In this document: positions 1-8,929 of the stretch, in pieces | How the letters are laid out: every line of letters begins with the position of its first letter | Position numbering within the stretch: position 1 is the first letter of the stretch | Source: Nitrincola tibetensis | GTDB lineage: Bacteria > Pseudomonadota > Gammaproteobacteria > Pseudomonadales > Balneatricaceae | Length of the DNA: 64,000 nucleotides | Direction: 5' to 3' | NCBI RefSeq assembly: GCF_003284585.1 | Contig: NZ_QKRX01000002.1 | Coordinates: forward strand, 372,001 to 436,000 | Program-made: the position numbers and the translations under genes | Notes under the pieces: model-generated | What the model was told of the DNA's origin: nothing | Database searches by the model: none | What the model saw: only the letters and a program-made list of their open reading frames with translations

Positions 1-1
1 T

Positions 2-1129
2 ATTCCAGCGCTCAACTTAATGGGCGAAGGCGCACTTCAGAAAGCAATTGACACCCTCCAAAAACGTGATTTCTCTCGCGCTTTGATTGTTACGGATACC
101 GGTCTAGTCAATACGGGTTTAGTCGATCAAGTTGTGGCTTCTCTCAAGCAAGTTGGCATTGACAGTCGAGTTTTTTCAGAGGTTCGGCCTAATCCAACGA
201 CGGCGAATGTTGAGTCAGGCCTTGCGCTTTTGCAAACCAGTGATTGTGACTTTGTGATTTCTTTGGGCGGCGGCTCACCTCATGACTGCGCAAAAGGTAT
301 TGCATTAGTCGCCACTAATGGTGGCAGCATTAAAGATTATGAGGGCGTCGATCAATCTCTACTTCCTCAACTACCTTTAGTCTCTATTAATACTACAGCT
401 GGCACTGCTAGCGAAATGACTCGCTTCTGTATCATTACGGATGAAGCCCGTCACATCAAAATGGCCATTGTTGACAAGCATACCACACCGATTCTGTCAG
501 TTAATGATCCGCTTACCATGCTAGGTATGCCAAAGGGGTTGACTGCAGCCACTGGAATGGATGCACTGACTCACGCAATTGAAGCGTATGTATCCACCGC
601 AGCCACTCCAATTACAGATGCCTGCGCACTTAAAGCTGTCGAAATCATCACTGAGTTTTTGCCTAGAGCCGTAGAGGATGGCCAGGATATTGAAGCTCGC
701 GAGCAAATGGCCTATGCCCAATTTCTTGCAGGTATGGCATTTAATAATGCATCGTTAGGATACGTGCATGCCATGGCTCACCAGCTGGGTGGCTTTTATG
801 ATCTACCGCACGGTGTTTGTAATGCCGTATTACTTCCACACGTTGAAGCGTTTAACAGCAAAGCCGTCGCTAAGCGTCTTGCAAAAGTAGGACAGTCCAT
901 GGGCGTCATTCCAACGGGTGATGCAGATGCTGATGCAAACACGTGTATTGAGGCCATCAAAGCACTCAAGGAGAAAGTTGGCATTCCGCGTGGACTGGCA
1001 GATTTAGGTGCCAAACAAGAAGATATTCCAGTATTAGCCACTAATGCACTCAAAGACGCTTGCGGATTCACCAATCCGATTCAAGCGTCCCAAGAAGAAA
1101 TTGAAGCGATTTTCAAAGCCGCTTGGTAG
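2..1129 (+). CDS. Iron-containing alcohol dehydrogenase (5' end outside window)
   Basis: Group III (iron-dependent) alcohol dehydrogenase, NAD(P)-linked and cytoplasmic, interconverting primary alcohols and aldehydes. The frame is open to the window edge: IPALNL precedes the first in-window Met at position 20, so the true start lies upstream. The nucleotide-binding GGGSPHD motif is present. The metal ligands are visible as Asp and His in [12 protein letters not shown] and two His in the HAMAHQLGG...PHG segment. The C-terminus is complete and the length fits the usual 380-390 residues once the missing N-terminus is allowed for. It resembles the Zymomonas AdhB/YiaY branch. The substrate cannot be read from sequence. 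It converges on the c-di-GMP gene pair, with a hairpin between. Confidence 0.93.
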   Translation: MPALNLMGEGALQKAIDTLQKRDFSRALIVTDTGLVNTGLVDQVVASLKQVGIDSRVFSEVRPNPTTANVESGLALLQTSDCDFVISLGGGSPHDCAKGIALVATNGGSIKDYEGVDQSLLPQLPLVSINTTAGTASEMTRFCIITDEARHIKMAIVDKHTTPILSVNDPLTMLGMPKGLTAATGMDALTHAIEAYVSTAATPITDACALKAVEIITEFLPRAVEDGQDIEAREQMAYAQFLAGMAFNNASLGYVHAMAHQLGGFYDLPHGVCNAVLLPHVEAFNSKAVAKRLAKVGQSMGVIPTGDADADANTCIEAIKALKEKVGIPRGLADLGAKQEDIPVLATNALKDACGFTNPIQASQEEIEAIFKAAW

Positions 1130-1144
1130 CGCTCTACCACAAAA

Positions 1145-1191
1145 CTGCATAAGCTGCTTAACGTAAGCACTTATGCAGCTCTCGCGTTTTT
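1145..1191 (+). terminator. Rho-independent terminator of the alcohol dehydrogenase gene
   Basis: Arms 1145-1160 and 1164-1178 pair almost perfectly (9 bp plus 6 bp, one bulged C) around the loop ACG. A run of five T follows at 1187-1191, eight bases after the stem. It lies between two convergent genes and may work in both directions. Confidence 0.65.
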
Positions 1192-1229
1192 CACACTTTC
1201 CAGACAATATAAATATACGTTACACACAC

Positions 1230-3992
1230 TTAGTTGAGCTGATCCATCAGCACTTCAGCTGGCTGAGGATAGCCATACAAATATCCTTGAGAAATAATCT
1301 GAGTCGAATGACTAAGTAAAAAATCGGCTTGCGCTTCTGTTTCAACTCCTTCCGCAACAACATCCATCTGCATACGACTGGCGACGACGAGAATGGTTTC
1401 CACCAACGCCGCCGCACGTTCATCCTCAGGAGCGCGACGCACGAATGACTGGTCTATTTTTAACTCATGAACAGGTAAGTTAGCTAAGTAAGCTAGAGAT
1501 GAATACCCTGTGCCAAAATCATCAATGGAAAACCAAATGCCCAGTTCAGTCAGCACATTCATTTTAGCAATCACATCTTCCAGGTTATCAATGAATAACC
1601 CTTCTGTGATTTCCAAGGTTAATCCCGAAGGGTCGATTCCTGTTTCCTGAATCAGTGCTTTCATCCAATCCACAAAATTTCGTTTGCGGAAGTGGCGTAC
1701 GCTCAGATTGACCGATAGGCGCAATTGCTGTTGACGATCTTGCAACTGGCGCAATAGCTTGCAGGACTCACCTAACACCCACTCTCCCAACTCCACAATC
1801 AAATCCGACTCTTCGGCTACCGGAATAAATTGCCCCGGCAGGATTAAGCCTCGCTGTGGGTGTTGCCAGCGCACCAGTACTTCCGCACCGCGAATTTGTC
1901 GATTTTGGCTCACTTGCGGCTGAATGTAGAGTCGTAACTGTTCCTGACTGATCGCCTGTCGCAACTCACTTTCTACGCGAAAATTACTTGCCGCGACAGA
2001 TCCCATATCTGTTTCAAAAAACAACGTTTGATTGCCACCTGCCGCTTTCGCTTGATGCAATGCCATATTTGCACGGCGCAATACGTCTTCAACAGACTCA
2101 CTCTCCGCTTCAGGAAACAGGGTGACTCCCATACTGACTTCCAAAGTGTAAGACTCGCCCTGAATCAAAACTAGCTCTTTGAGCGAGTAATGAATTCGTT
2201 CTGATATACGCAAAGCTTGACGACTGGCTTGCTCATCCTGCCCCTTAAGGTCTGGTAATAGAATCGCAAACTCATCGGCACTCATACGCGCTAAGGTGTC
2301 GCTATCACGCATCAGCTTACCGACCCTTAAAGCAAATGCTCGTAGCAGCGCATCCCCGGCGGCAGTTCCACGTGCATCGTTAATCGTTTTGAAACGATCA
2401 AAATTCAACAATAGCAAGGCATGAGCTCGTCGATTCCGATCCGATGCCACAATCATCTGACGCAAGCGATCGGTGAGTAAACTGCGGTTAGGCAACCCAG
2501 TTAACGCATCGTAATACGCCAAATGATGCAAACGCGCTTCTGCTTGGCGGAGCTCAGTTACATCCTGTTCTAGCGCAAGATAACGAGTGATTTTGCCATC
2601 ATCTTCCCTCACTGGTGCGACTATCGCCTGAGTGGTGTAATGGCTGCCATCGCGACGACGATTGACAAACTCACCGCGCCAAACTTCGCCTTTCGACAAC
2701 TGAGACCAGAGTGATGCATAGGTGGCAGCGGCTGTTTTTTCTGATTTAAGCAGGGATGTTCTTTTACCCTCTACATCATCAATGGAATAACCCGTATTCT
2801 CAGTGAAAGATCGGTTCACATACTCAATGCGTCCATTCAGATCTGTAATAATGATATTTTCCGGACTCTGCTCAACCGCCATGTTCAATTTATTCAACTC
2901 ACGAGCAGAGTACTGCAGCTGGCTCTGTATACTGACTAATTCGCGGTTACGGATGACCAACCAAAAAATCAGGACCAAGAGGGCAGCACCAGCACCCGCT
3001 ATCGCCAAAAAGATCATCTGTTTCCATTGCTGAAACACGTCATGAAGTGTTAACGGGCGAATCTCGTCAAAAGGGGGTAATGCTAGGGTTTGAAGCAGTT
3101 GATCAACCACACGATAATCCTGCGGAAAACTAAAACCGGCAATACTCATTGCTTGAGCCATTTCGCCATGATGCGGCATGCTCAACAAAGCTGAAGCGAC
3201 TTGACGCATCAATAATGCATCCACATGTGGCATCGCCACCAACGGCCATTCAGGATAAAGTGCTGTACTGATTAACAAAGGAAAGTCCGGCTGTATTCGC
3301 GCATCCAGCAATCGCAGTTGGGTCGATGTTAAATCACCCTGCTGAACCAGCCTTTCCAACACGCCCGTTCGAACAAAGCCTGCATCTGCATCACCACTCA
3401 ACACGGCTTCTACCACTCGTTTCTGTGGCTGTCCCGTAATTAAGAGCTTAAGCTCATCGGCTTTAATTCCCTGCTGCACCAACTCGGCTAGCTGAACTTG
3501 ATAGCCGCCCAGCGAACTGGTACTCGATACCGCGACAACATGCCCCTTTAAATCAGATAACTGTTGAATCCTCGGATGATTCATGCGAGTAAAAATCACC
3601 CCGCCAAAAAGATCGGCATCACGCCCAGACTCATTGTTTACCAAGCTCACCAAGGGGTAAGACAAATTACGGTGGTACGACAGATACACGTAATGTGAAG
3701 GCTGAGTGAAAATAAAATCACTCTCTCCAGACTCCACTATTTCTTCTAAAGCATCGTAATGCGCAGCTTCAACGCGAAAACGCTCAGTAGGCAATTGCGC
3801 ATGAAGGTAGTCCGCTAAAGGTGCCCATCGGCTTTTTGTTTCAAGCAGTTCGTTAAATGCAAGCACCGTAATGACGTGTTCTCGCTGTGGCTTGTTTAGA
3901 TTACTGGACAACTCAGCGGTCACAGCATTCGTATGCAAGCAAACACTTACGCAGGTTAGCCGCAGAAACGAGCCTAGCCTCAATCTACGCAT
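1230..3992 (-). CDS. c-di-GMP phosphodiesterase: PhnD-like sensor, TM, PAS, degenerate GGDEF, EAL
   Basis: Membrane-bound c-di-GMP hydrolase. The start is taken at 3992, where ATGCGTAG overlaps the stop of the upstream cyclase gene. The longer frame from 4055 would overlap that gene by 70 bases. In the resulting 920 residues: signal peptide, PhnD-type periplasmic solute-binding domain (about 30-310), TM helix (about 326-347), PAS (about 365-490), GGDEF domain (about 500-660), EAL domain (about 675-915). The cyclase signature is SADEF instead of GGDEF, so cyclase activity is unlikely, yet the RDSD inhibitory site is kept. The EAL domain has EVL for EAL but retains SVNLS, EITEG, IDDFGTGYSSL, LKID and AEGVE, which argues for active phosphodiesterase. 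The ligand is unknown; oxyanions or phosphonates are typical of the sensor fold. Confidence 0.9.
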   Translation of the reverse strand: MRRLRLGSFLRLTCVSVCLHTNAVTAELSSNLNKPQREHVITVLAFNELLETKSRWAPLADYLHAQLPTERFRVEAAHYDALEEIVESGESDFIFTQPSHYVYLSYHRNLSYPLVSLVNNESGRDADLFGGVIFTRMNHPRIQQLSDLKGHVVAVSSTSSLGGYQVQLAELVQQGIKADELKLLITGQPQKRVVEAVLSGDADAGFVRTGVLERLVQQGDLTSTQLRLLDARIQPDFPLLISTALYPEWPLVAMPHVDALLMRQVASALLSMPHHGEMAQAMSIAGFSFPQDYRVVDQLLQTLALPPFDEIRPLTLHDVFQQWKQMIFLAIAGAGAALLVLIFWLVIRNRELVSIQSQLQYSARELNKLNMAVEQSPENIIITDLNGRIEYVNRSFTENTGYSIDDVEGKRTSLLKSEKTAAATYASLWSQLSKGEVWRGEFVNRRRDGSHYTTQAIVAPVREDDGKITRYLALEQDVTELRQAEARLHHLAYYDALTGLPNRSLLTDRLRQMIVASDRNRRAHALLLLNFDRFKTINDARGTAAGDALLRAFALRVGKLMRDSDTLARMSADEFAILLPDLKGQDEQASRQALRISERIHYSLKELVLIQGESYTLEVSMGVTLFPEAESESVEDVLRRANMALHQAKAAGGNQTLFFETDMGSVAASNFRVESELRQAISQEQLRLYIQPQVSQNRQIRGAEVLVRWQHPQRGLILPGQFIPVAEESDLIVELGEWVLGESCKLLRQLQDRQQQLRLSVNLSVRHFRKRNFVDWMKALIQETGIDPSGLTLEITEGLFIDNLEDVIAKMNVLTELGIWFSIDDFGTGYSSLAYLANLPVHELKIDQSFVRRAPEDERAAALVETILVVASRMQMDVVAEGVETEAQADFLLSHSTQIISQGYLYGYPQPAEVLMDQLN

Positions 3993-6330
3993 CCGCCACC
4001 ACCCGATTACGTCCAGCAGCCTTAGCTTCATAAAGAGCGCGATCTGCCCGCGCAAGCGCTATGTCGGGACGTTCATCTTTTGGTAGCATCAAAGTGCAGC
4101 CAATGCTAACAGTCACATCAATCGTGTACTGCTCAAAAGTGAAGGCAAAGACTGCAATCTGCTCACGTAAACGATTTGCTAGTGCACAGGCATCTTCAAG
4201 GCCTGTATCTGGCAACAGCATCGCAAACTCTTCTCCTCCAACTCTAGCGGAAAGGTCACTGCTGCGCTGAGCCTTTTTCAACAAACGTGCAAAGCCCTGC
4301 AGCACACGGTCACCTGCTGCATGACCAAATCGGTCATTAATCTGCTTGAAATGATCCAGGTCAATCATTAACAGCGCTGTGTCCGCAAAAGAGCGTTGAA
4401 AGCGAGTAAACTCTTGACGCAATTGTGTTTGAAAGTAACGACGATTGTAAAGCCCAGTGAGATCATCAGTTGTTGTCAATGTAATCAACTGTGCCTGCAT
4501 CTCTTTTTGCTGGCTAACATCCTGAAATACAACCACTACACCAACCTGAACCTCTCCCTCTAACATGGGGGTAACCGTCATAGACACAGGGAAGGTTGTG
4601 CCACTACTGTGCACAAAATGGTCTTCACATTGCTTTGACTTTCCCGATATCAAAACCTCATGCACAGGGCACTCTTCATGCGGGTAGACTGAACCATTTA
4701 AACGGCGATAATGAAAAATCATATGCTGATCAAGGCCGATAACATCTTCGTAGGCCAACCCCAGCATCTCCAATGCAGCGGGGTTGATAAACGTACAACG
4801 CCCTTGCATATCGCAACCATAGATACCATCACCAACAGATTCAAGTAGTAAGCGATTATATTGTGTCAACCGCTTATTTTCTTCTTCGGCCTGATTTCTT
4901 AGTGTCACATCGTTAAAGGCGACCACGGCACCACTAATCTCGTTACGTGTGAATAAGGGTGTGACCATAAGGTCTACAGGAAAGCCTGTGCCATCATGGC
5001 GGATAAACCAGTCGCGCAACTGCCGTTTCCGTCCATCAGACAGGGTTTTTGTGATAGGGCAATTCTCAATGGAATAAGTGCGCCCATCTTGATAATGATG
5101 ATGGAAAAGTCGATGCTGATCACGACCCAACACCTGAGAAAGCGATGTCTGCAACATTCTAATTGCAGCGTCATTGATAAAAGTACACGTGCCTTTGCGA
5201 TCCACTCCATAGACCCCCTCGCCCAAACCTTGTAACAAGGTTGCGAAACGATTACGTTCCAGTTGCACTTTGCCCCAGTGCCAAACCAGCAACAAACTTA
5301 AGAGTAGTATGAAAAGCAAACCAACCGCAGCGGGTAAAATCAATGCCTGCCAACGCAGCCATACATCACTGAACGTAAAATCCGGGAGATGATCGTATGG
5401 TGGTAGACGTAACACTCGCGTCAACTGCTCCACCTCTCCGTAGTCAGCTGGCACTGTAAAGCCATGAATCCCCATATAATTGGCTTTAGCTTGTTCCGGC
5501 TCAAGTGAAAACAAGGCCGCTGCTACTCGCCGTATGGCGTTGTCATCCAAATGACGCAATGCAAAAACGGGCCACTCGGGGTAAAGGCGTGTCGACACAT
5601 GATGGGGGAAATCAGCAGAAAGCTGAGCATTTAGCAATTTTAATGTGCCTGTAGGCACAGTCCCTTCATTCTGCATTTGCTCTAAAATACCATCTCGCAC
5701 AAAAGCCACATCTGCACGCCCCTGTATCACGGCAGTAATGGCCGACTCGTGCGTACCCGTTTCAATAAGCTCAGATAACGCATGAGGCACACGCACTCCC
5801 GCTAAGTAAAGCTCATAGGCTTGTGCCCGATATCCGCCAAGATTATAACGGGAACGTGCTGCAACCACTTGTCCGCGAAGGTCTTGCAAACGATTAATGT
5901 CCTGTCGACTGGATAAGGTCAGTATCGCCCCACCTAGCCGATAGATCGGCTTGTCTTCATGCAACCTGACTTGCGTAGCGATGACGCCCGTCAACGGATA
6001 ATGCGCCCGTGCCTCTAGATAGTGTGTAGGGTTCGTAATAACCAGATCAATCGATCTCTGATTCATGCGATGATTTAGTTCTGCTTGAGTCAAAACGTGC
6101 AGCTGTATCTGTTCATACGTGAGCACCCTATTTAAATACTCCACTAAAGGTGCGTATTCTTCTTCGGTACGAGCGGCCCCCAAATAATCGAATACGCCCA
6201 GATGGATAACGGCAGGTGCGGCAGGTTTAACTGGCAAATCGACACTTGCCAACAGCGTCGATGACAAGATCACTATACTACTCACCAGTAACAGTAACAC
6301 TCGCCGAACTATCGAGGGCGTCTTGCACAT
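3985..6330 (-). CDS. Diguanylate cyclase: PhnD-like sensor, TM, two PAS, GGDEF
   Basis: Membrane-bound enzyme making c-di-GMP from two GTP. Of 781 residues: signal peptide (LLASVDLPVK region), PhnD-like periplasmic binding domain (about 40-310), TM helix (about 330-350, LLFILLLSLLLVW), two successive PAS domains of near-identical layout (about 365-480 and 490-610), and a C-terminal GGDEF domain with intact GGEEF (about 696) preceded by the RSSD inhibitory site. It should therefore be active and product-inhibited. It is the first gene of a two-gene unit; the downstream gene carries the same class of sensor but a phosphodiesterase output, and starts inside this stop codon. The two PAS domains look like an internal duplication. 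Confidence 0.93.
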   Translation of the reverse strand: MCKTPSIVRRVLLLLVSSIVILSSTLLASVDLPVKPAAPAVIHLGVFDYLGAARTEEEYAPLVEYLNRVLTYEQIQLHVLTQAELNHRMNQRSIDLVITNPTHYLEARAHYPLTGVIATQVRLHEDKPIYRLGGAILTLSSRQDINRLQDLRGQVVAARSRYNLGGYRAQAYELYLAGVRVPHALSELIETGTHESAITAVIQGRADVAFVRDGILEQMQNEGTVPTGTLKLLNAQLSADFPHHVSTRLYPEWPVFALRHLDDNAIRRVAAALFSLEPEQAKANYMGIHGFTVPADYGEVEQLTRVLRLPPYDHLPDFTFSDVWLRWQALILPAAVGLLFILLLSLLLVWHWGKVQLERNRFATLLQGLGEGVYGVDRKGTCTFINDAAIRMLQTSLSQVLGRDQHRLFHHHYQDGRTYSIENCPITKTLSDGRKRQLRDWFIRHDGTGFPVDLMVTPLFTRNEISGAVVAFNDVTLRNQAEEENKRLTQYNRLLLESVGDGIYGCDMQGRCTFINPAALEMLGLAYEDVIGLDQHMIFHYRRLNGSVYPHEECPVHEVLISGKSKQCEDHFVHSSGTTFPVSMTVTPMLEGEVQVGVVVVFQDVSQQKEMQAQLITLTTTDDLTGLYNRRYFQTQLRQEFTRFQRSFADTALLMIDLDHFKQINDRFGHAAGDRVLQGFARLLKKAQRSSDLSARVGGEEFAMLLPDTGLEDACALANRLREQIAVFAFTFEQYTIDVTVSIGCTLMLPKDERPDIALARADRALYEAKAAGRNRVVADA

Positions 6331-6395
6331 TTGACTTCAACCATACGAGTAATATTATTTTTAGTAACCGTCTGAGAGTTAAAATTGTAACACTG

Positions 6396-6477
6396 CCCCT
6401 CTAGCCGTTTAAAACTAAGTTTTCAAATAGCTAGAGGGGATATAACTCTTGTCTGAGTATAATCACTCAGAGTTATA
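6396..6477. repeat. Two adjacent inverted repeats between hydrolase and cyclase genes
   Basis: The first repeat has perfect 10-bp arms (6396-6405 and 6430-6439, CCCCTCTAGC and its complement) around an AT-rich 24-base loop. The second has 9-bp arms (6441-6449 and 6469-6477) enclosing a further CTGAGT/ACTCAG stem. No strong T-run follows on either strand. They sit downstream of the hydrolase gene and about 65-145 bases upstream of the cyclase start, so they could be transcript ends or a leader structure. Confidence 0.5.
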
Positions 6478-6525
6478 AAACACCTTAATATACTCAAAAA
6501 TTGACGAAAATCATGAAGATGGTTT

Positions 6526-7614
6526 TTAAAGTCGCTTGATAGCACTTTCATCAAAAAACTGCATGAGCTGTTTAACTAAGTGCTTATGCATCTCTCGTCT
6601 TTCTTCACGACCTTCAAAACAAACAAAGCTATCATCTGGCTCTTCAGCGCTCAAAACCACAAGTCCATGCTCGGTACAAACACCTAAAAAATCAAAATGT
6701 CCCAATTGTTCAGGTTCCTGATACACCAGGACTTCAGGCGCAAGATGCTTGATTAAGTAACGTGACTCTATATTGAGATCAAGCCCCATGGTGTCTTTAG
6801 GCGCACCGAATACTAGCATGGGAGCATTAATTGCCCTAAGACTAACTGGATCAAAACTTTGACTACCGCCTAAATCAAAAATAGCAAACGCCTTGATGCG
6901 CGCATCTGACCAATCCAATTCCATTTGTTGCTGGTCCTTTTCTGTCTTAGCGACCTGCCATTCATTGAACAAACCGCAAACTAATTCGCCAATATGGTCA
7001 AAGCAAAAGTCATCAAAATGTCGAACGCTATAACGTGCACCAGCCAGTAGCATGGCCGTATGCCCGCCTAGAGAGTGTCCTGCCATGTAAATTTCATCCC
7101 GTCGAATCTGTGTAGATAAGACAAAGTCAGTGGTTAAGTAATCAATCACTCTTGAAATGTCGCGCGCGCGTTGCCACAACTCACGCCGTTGATCAGTATC
7201 TCGAAAAAAATGAGACGTGCCGGGATGATTGATGGCAACCACTATATACCCCTGTGCAACTAAGGCTTGAGCCAGCCAAGCTTGATTATTGGCGGTACCA
7301 AACAGCCCATGTGATAACAACAGCACAGGAAACGTATCTACAATAGGTTCAGCATCGGGGATAATGGCAATAGGCTCCCACACACGCTCCCAATTCCCGT
7401 GCTCCCAGATAGCGTTAGCCATATCATGGGTAGGATACCAAATATAACCTTCGAGCTTTCGCCCAGATATCGGATCATCAAGGTTTAAAATCATCCGCCC
7501 AGTCAAGTTATGCTGAGCGTTTAGGTCTTGCGCATAAAGATTCGAAATACCTAACCAGCAGGTTATGATCAGAATACTTTGTACTAAGGCGCTAATAGGT
7601 TTGAGGGATTTCAT
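6526..7614 (-). CDS. Exported alpha/beta hydrolase (dienelactone hydrolase/PAF-acetylhydrolase-like)
   Basis: Predicted secreted serine hydrolase of 362 residues. The start is set at 7614 because AAGGAG lies seven bases upstream and the protein then begins with a standard signal peptide ending near NLYAQ. An upstream in-frame Met at 7740 would bury that signal. The nucleophile elbow is GHSLGGHTAM, and an oxyanion-hole segment LLLSHGLFGT is visible. A late His (LGHFDFLG region) and acidic residues can complete the triad. The fold matches predicted dienelactone hydrolases (COG4188-like). The substrate is unknown. It is divergent from an AraC-type regulator, which may control it. Confidence 0.82.
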   Translation of the reverse strand: MKSLKPISALVQSILIITCWLGISNLYAQDLNAQHNLTGRMILNLDDPISGRKLEGYIWYPTHDMANAIWEHGNWERVWEPIAIIPDAEPIVDTFPVLLLSHGLFGTANNQAWLAQALVAQGYIVVAINHPGTSHFFRDTDQRRELWQRARDISRVIDYLTTDFVLSTQIRRDEIYMAGHSLGGHTAMLLAGARYSVRHFDDFCFDHIGELVCGLFNEWQVAKTEKDQQQMELDWSDARIKAFAIFDLGGSQSFDPVSLRAINAPMLVFGAPKDTMGLDLNIESRYLIKHLAPEVLVYQEPEQLGHFDFLGVCTEHGLVVLSAEEPDDSFVCFEGREERREMHKHLVKQLMQFFDESAIKRL

Positions 7615-7698
7615 GGATCGTCTCCTTAGCCATTCATTTGAGAAATACCTCTGCATTTTCGCCAGCGTCCAGACGTTTCGCGCCTTAATTGATGATCG

Positions 7699-7729
7699 AG
7701 GACGTCCTAAATCAGGTTCTAGGACGCCT
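7699..7729. promoter_or_regulatory. Candidate operator: two AGGACG-CCT repeats in divergent promoter
   Basis: AGGACGTCCT at 7699-7708 and AGGACGCCT at 7721-7729 lie 22 bases apart, about two helical turns, between the divergent hydrolase and AraC-type genes. Spacing of this kind is usual for AraC-family dimers. One repeat has a one-base indel, so this is only a candidate. Confidence 0.35.
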
Positions 7730-7831
7730 ATGTATGGCATTGTGCATTTTATTTGTCACTTGATTCTATTAGGCTGTTGTTAAACTAAGCACTTGCCCTA
7801 AGATTCAGAAACGTAAACTCTAGGATAATGA

Positions 7832-8846
7832 ATGATTGCGATTCCCCTGCCCTTTATTGTGTCTATGCTGCTTTTTTTACTGGCGTTTTTTTTTGTGGGT
7901 AAATACCTCCCAAAAAGCGAAATCCTCAAGTATTTTTGCCTTCATTTGTGCGTTAACCACAAGTATTGTTGGCTTACGCTGGAGTTTTGATTGGACACTG
8001 TTACGTGCACTACAACCTGTTTTAGCGTCCTTAGTACCTGTGTGTGCCTGGCTTTGCTTTAACCAGGCTCATGGCGCGAAGATTAATAAATGGCATGCGT
8101 TGGGGCCAGGAATCATCGCATTGGGGGCTCTCAGTTACCCTCTTTTCCAACCACCCTTAGATGCTTTCCTCACACTGATGTATGTCGGTTACGGCATTGC
8201 TTTATTGCGCTTGGCTCCTACTCCTGCAGGGGAAGTTAGATTATCTGACGCCGAAGGATTCTCTCACGCCGAACGTATCGCAGGCGCTCTATTGTTATTT
8301 TCAGCCGTCATAGATGGTGCGCTCGCCATCAGCTTTACGCTCTATGAAGGACGCCATGCAATCTATATTCTCACATTCAGCTATGCTTTGTTGCTGCCCG
8401 CGTTGGTGTTGATTATGGCCTGGGTCGGTCTACATGCCCAAACAATGGACCCAAAGGATGACGCAGCACTCCCGGAGCCTCCCTTCGCTCAAAAGAAGCA
8501 GCAACCCATGAGCGAAGAAGATACTCGAATCATCGTTAATCAATTCGAACAGCTGATGCGTGATCAGCAAGTTTTTCGTGATCCGGACTTAACCTTAAAC
8601 CGACTGGCACGCAAGTTGGTGATTCCCTCACGCCAGATTTCTTCTGCGATTAACCAGGTCTATGGCCGTAATGTGTCGCAGGTCATTAATGAGTTCCGAA
8701 TCACGTATGCCAAAGCGCGCTTGGTTGAAAGTGATGACAGCATCACGCAAATCTACATGAATGCAGGCTTTCACAGCAAATCCAATTTCAATCGCGAGTT
8801 CAGTCGTATCACAGGGAAAACGCCGAGCGAATATAGGCGTTCTTGA
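7832..8846 (+). pseudogene. AraC-family regulator with membrane-like N-terminus, frameshifted
   Basis: Transcription regulator whose C-terminal 100 residues form a clear AraC HTH (LTLNRLARKL...ISSAINQ, then the ARLVES and GFHSKSNFNREFSRITG segments, ending PSEYRRS). The N-terminal half is hydrophobic with several TM segments. The main frame lacks a good start: its first start-like codon is TTG at 7836, giving an unlikely Cys-rich leader. ATG at 7832, six bases after TAGGAT, opens MIAIPLPFIVSMLLFLLAFF in another frame. That frame joins the main one exactly if one T is removed from the nine-T run at 7886-7894. Either the run is a sequencing error, a phase-variable tract, or the gene is broken. 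Confidence 0.75.
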
Positions 8847-8929
8847 ACGCATTTGTCATCAACTACCTATTGTAAAAGCTTTATTAGCATGGCTTAATCT
8901 TACTAACTGATTTAAACAGGAAGTGAGCC

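Noticed and set aside
2803-3033. Plus-strand frame inside the phosphodiesterase gene
   Set aside because: It lies opposite a clear multi-domain protein, with no ribosome site and no recognisable domain.
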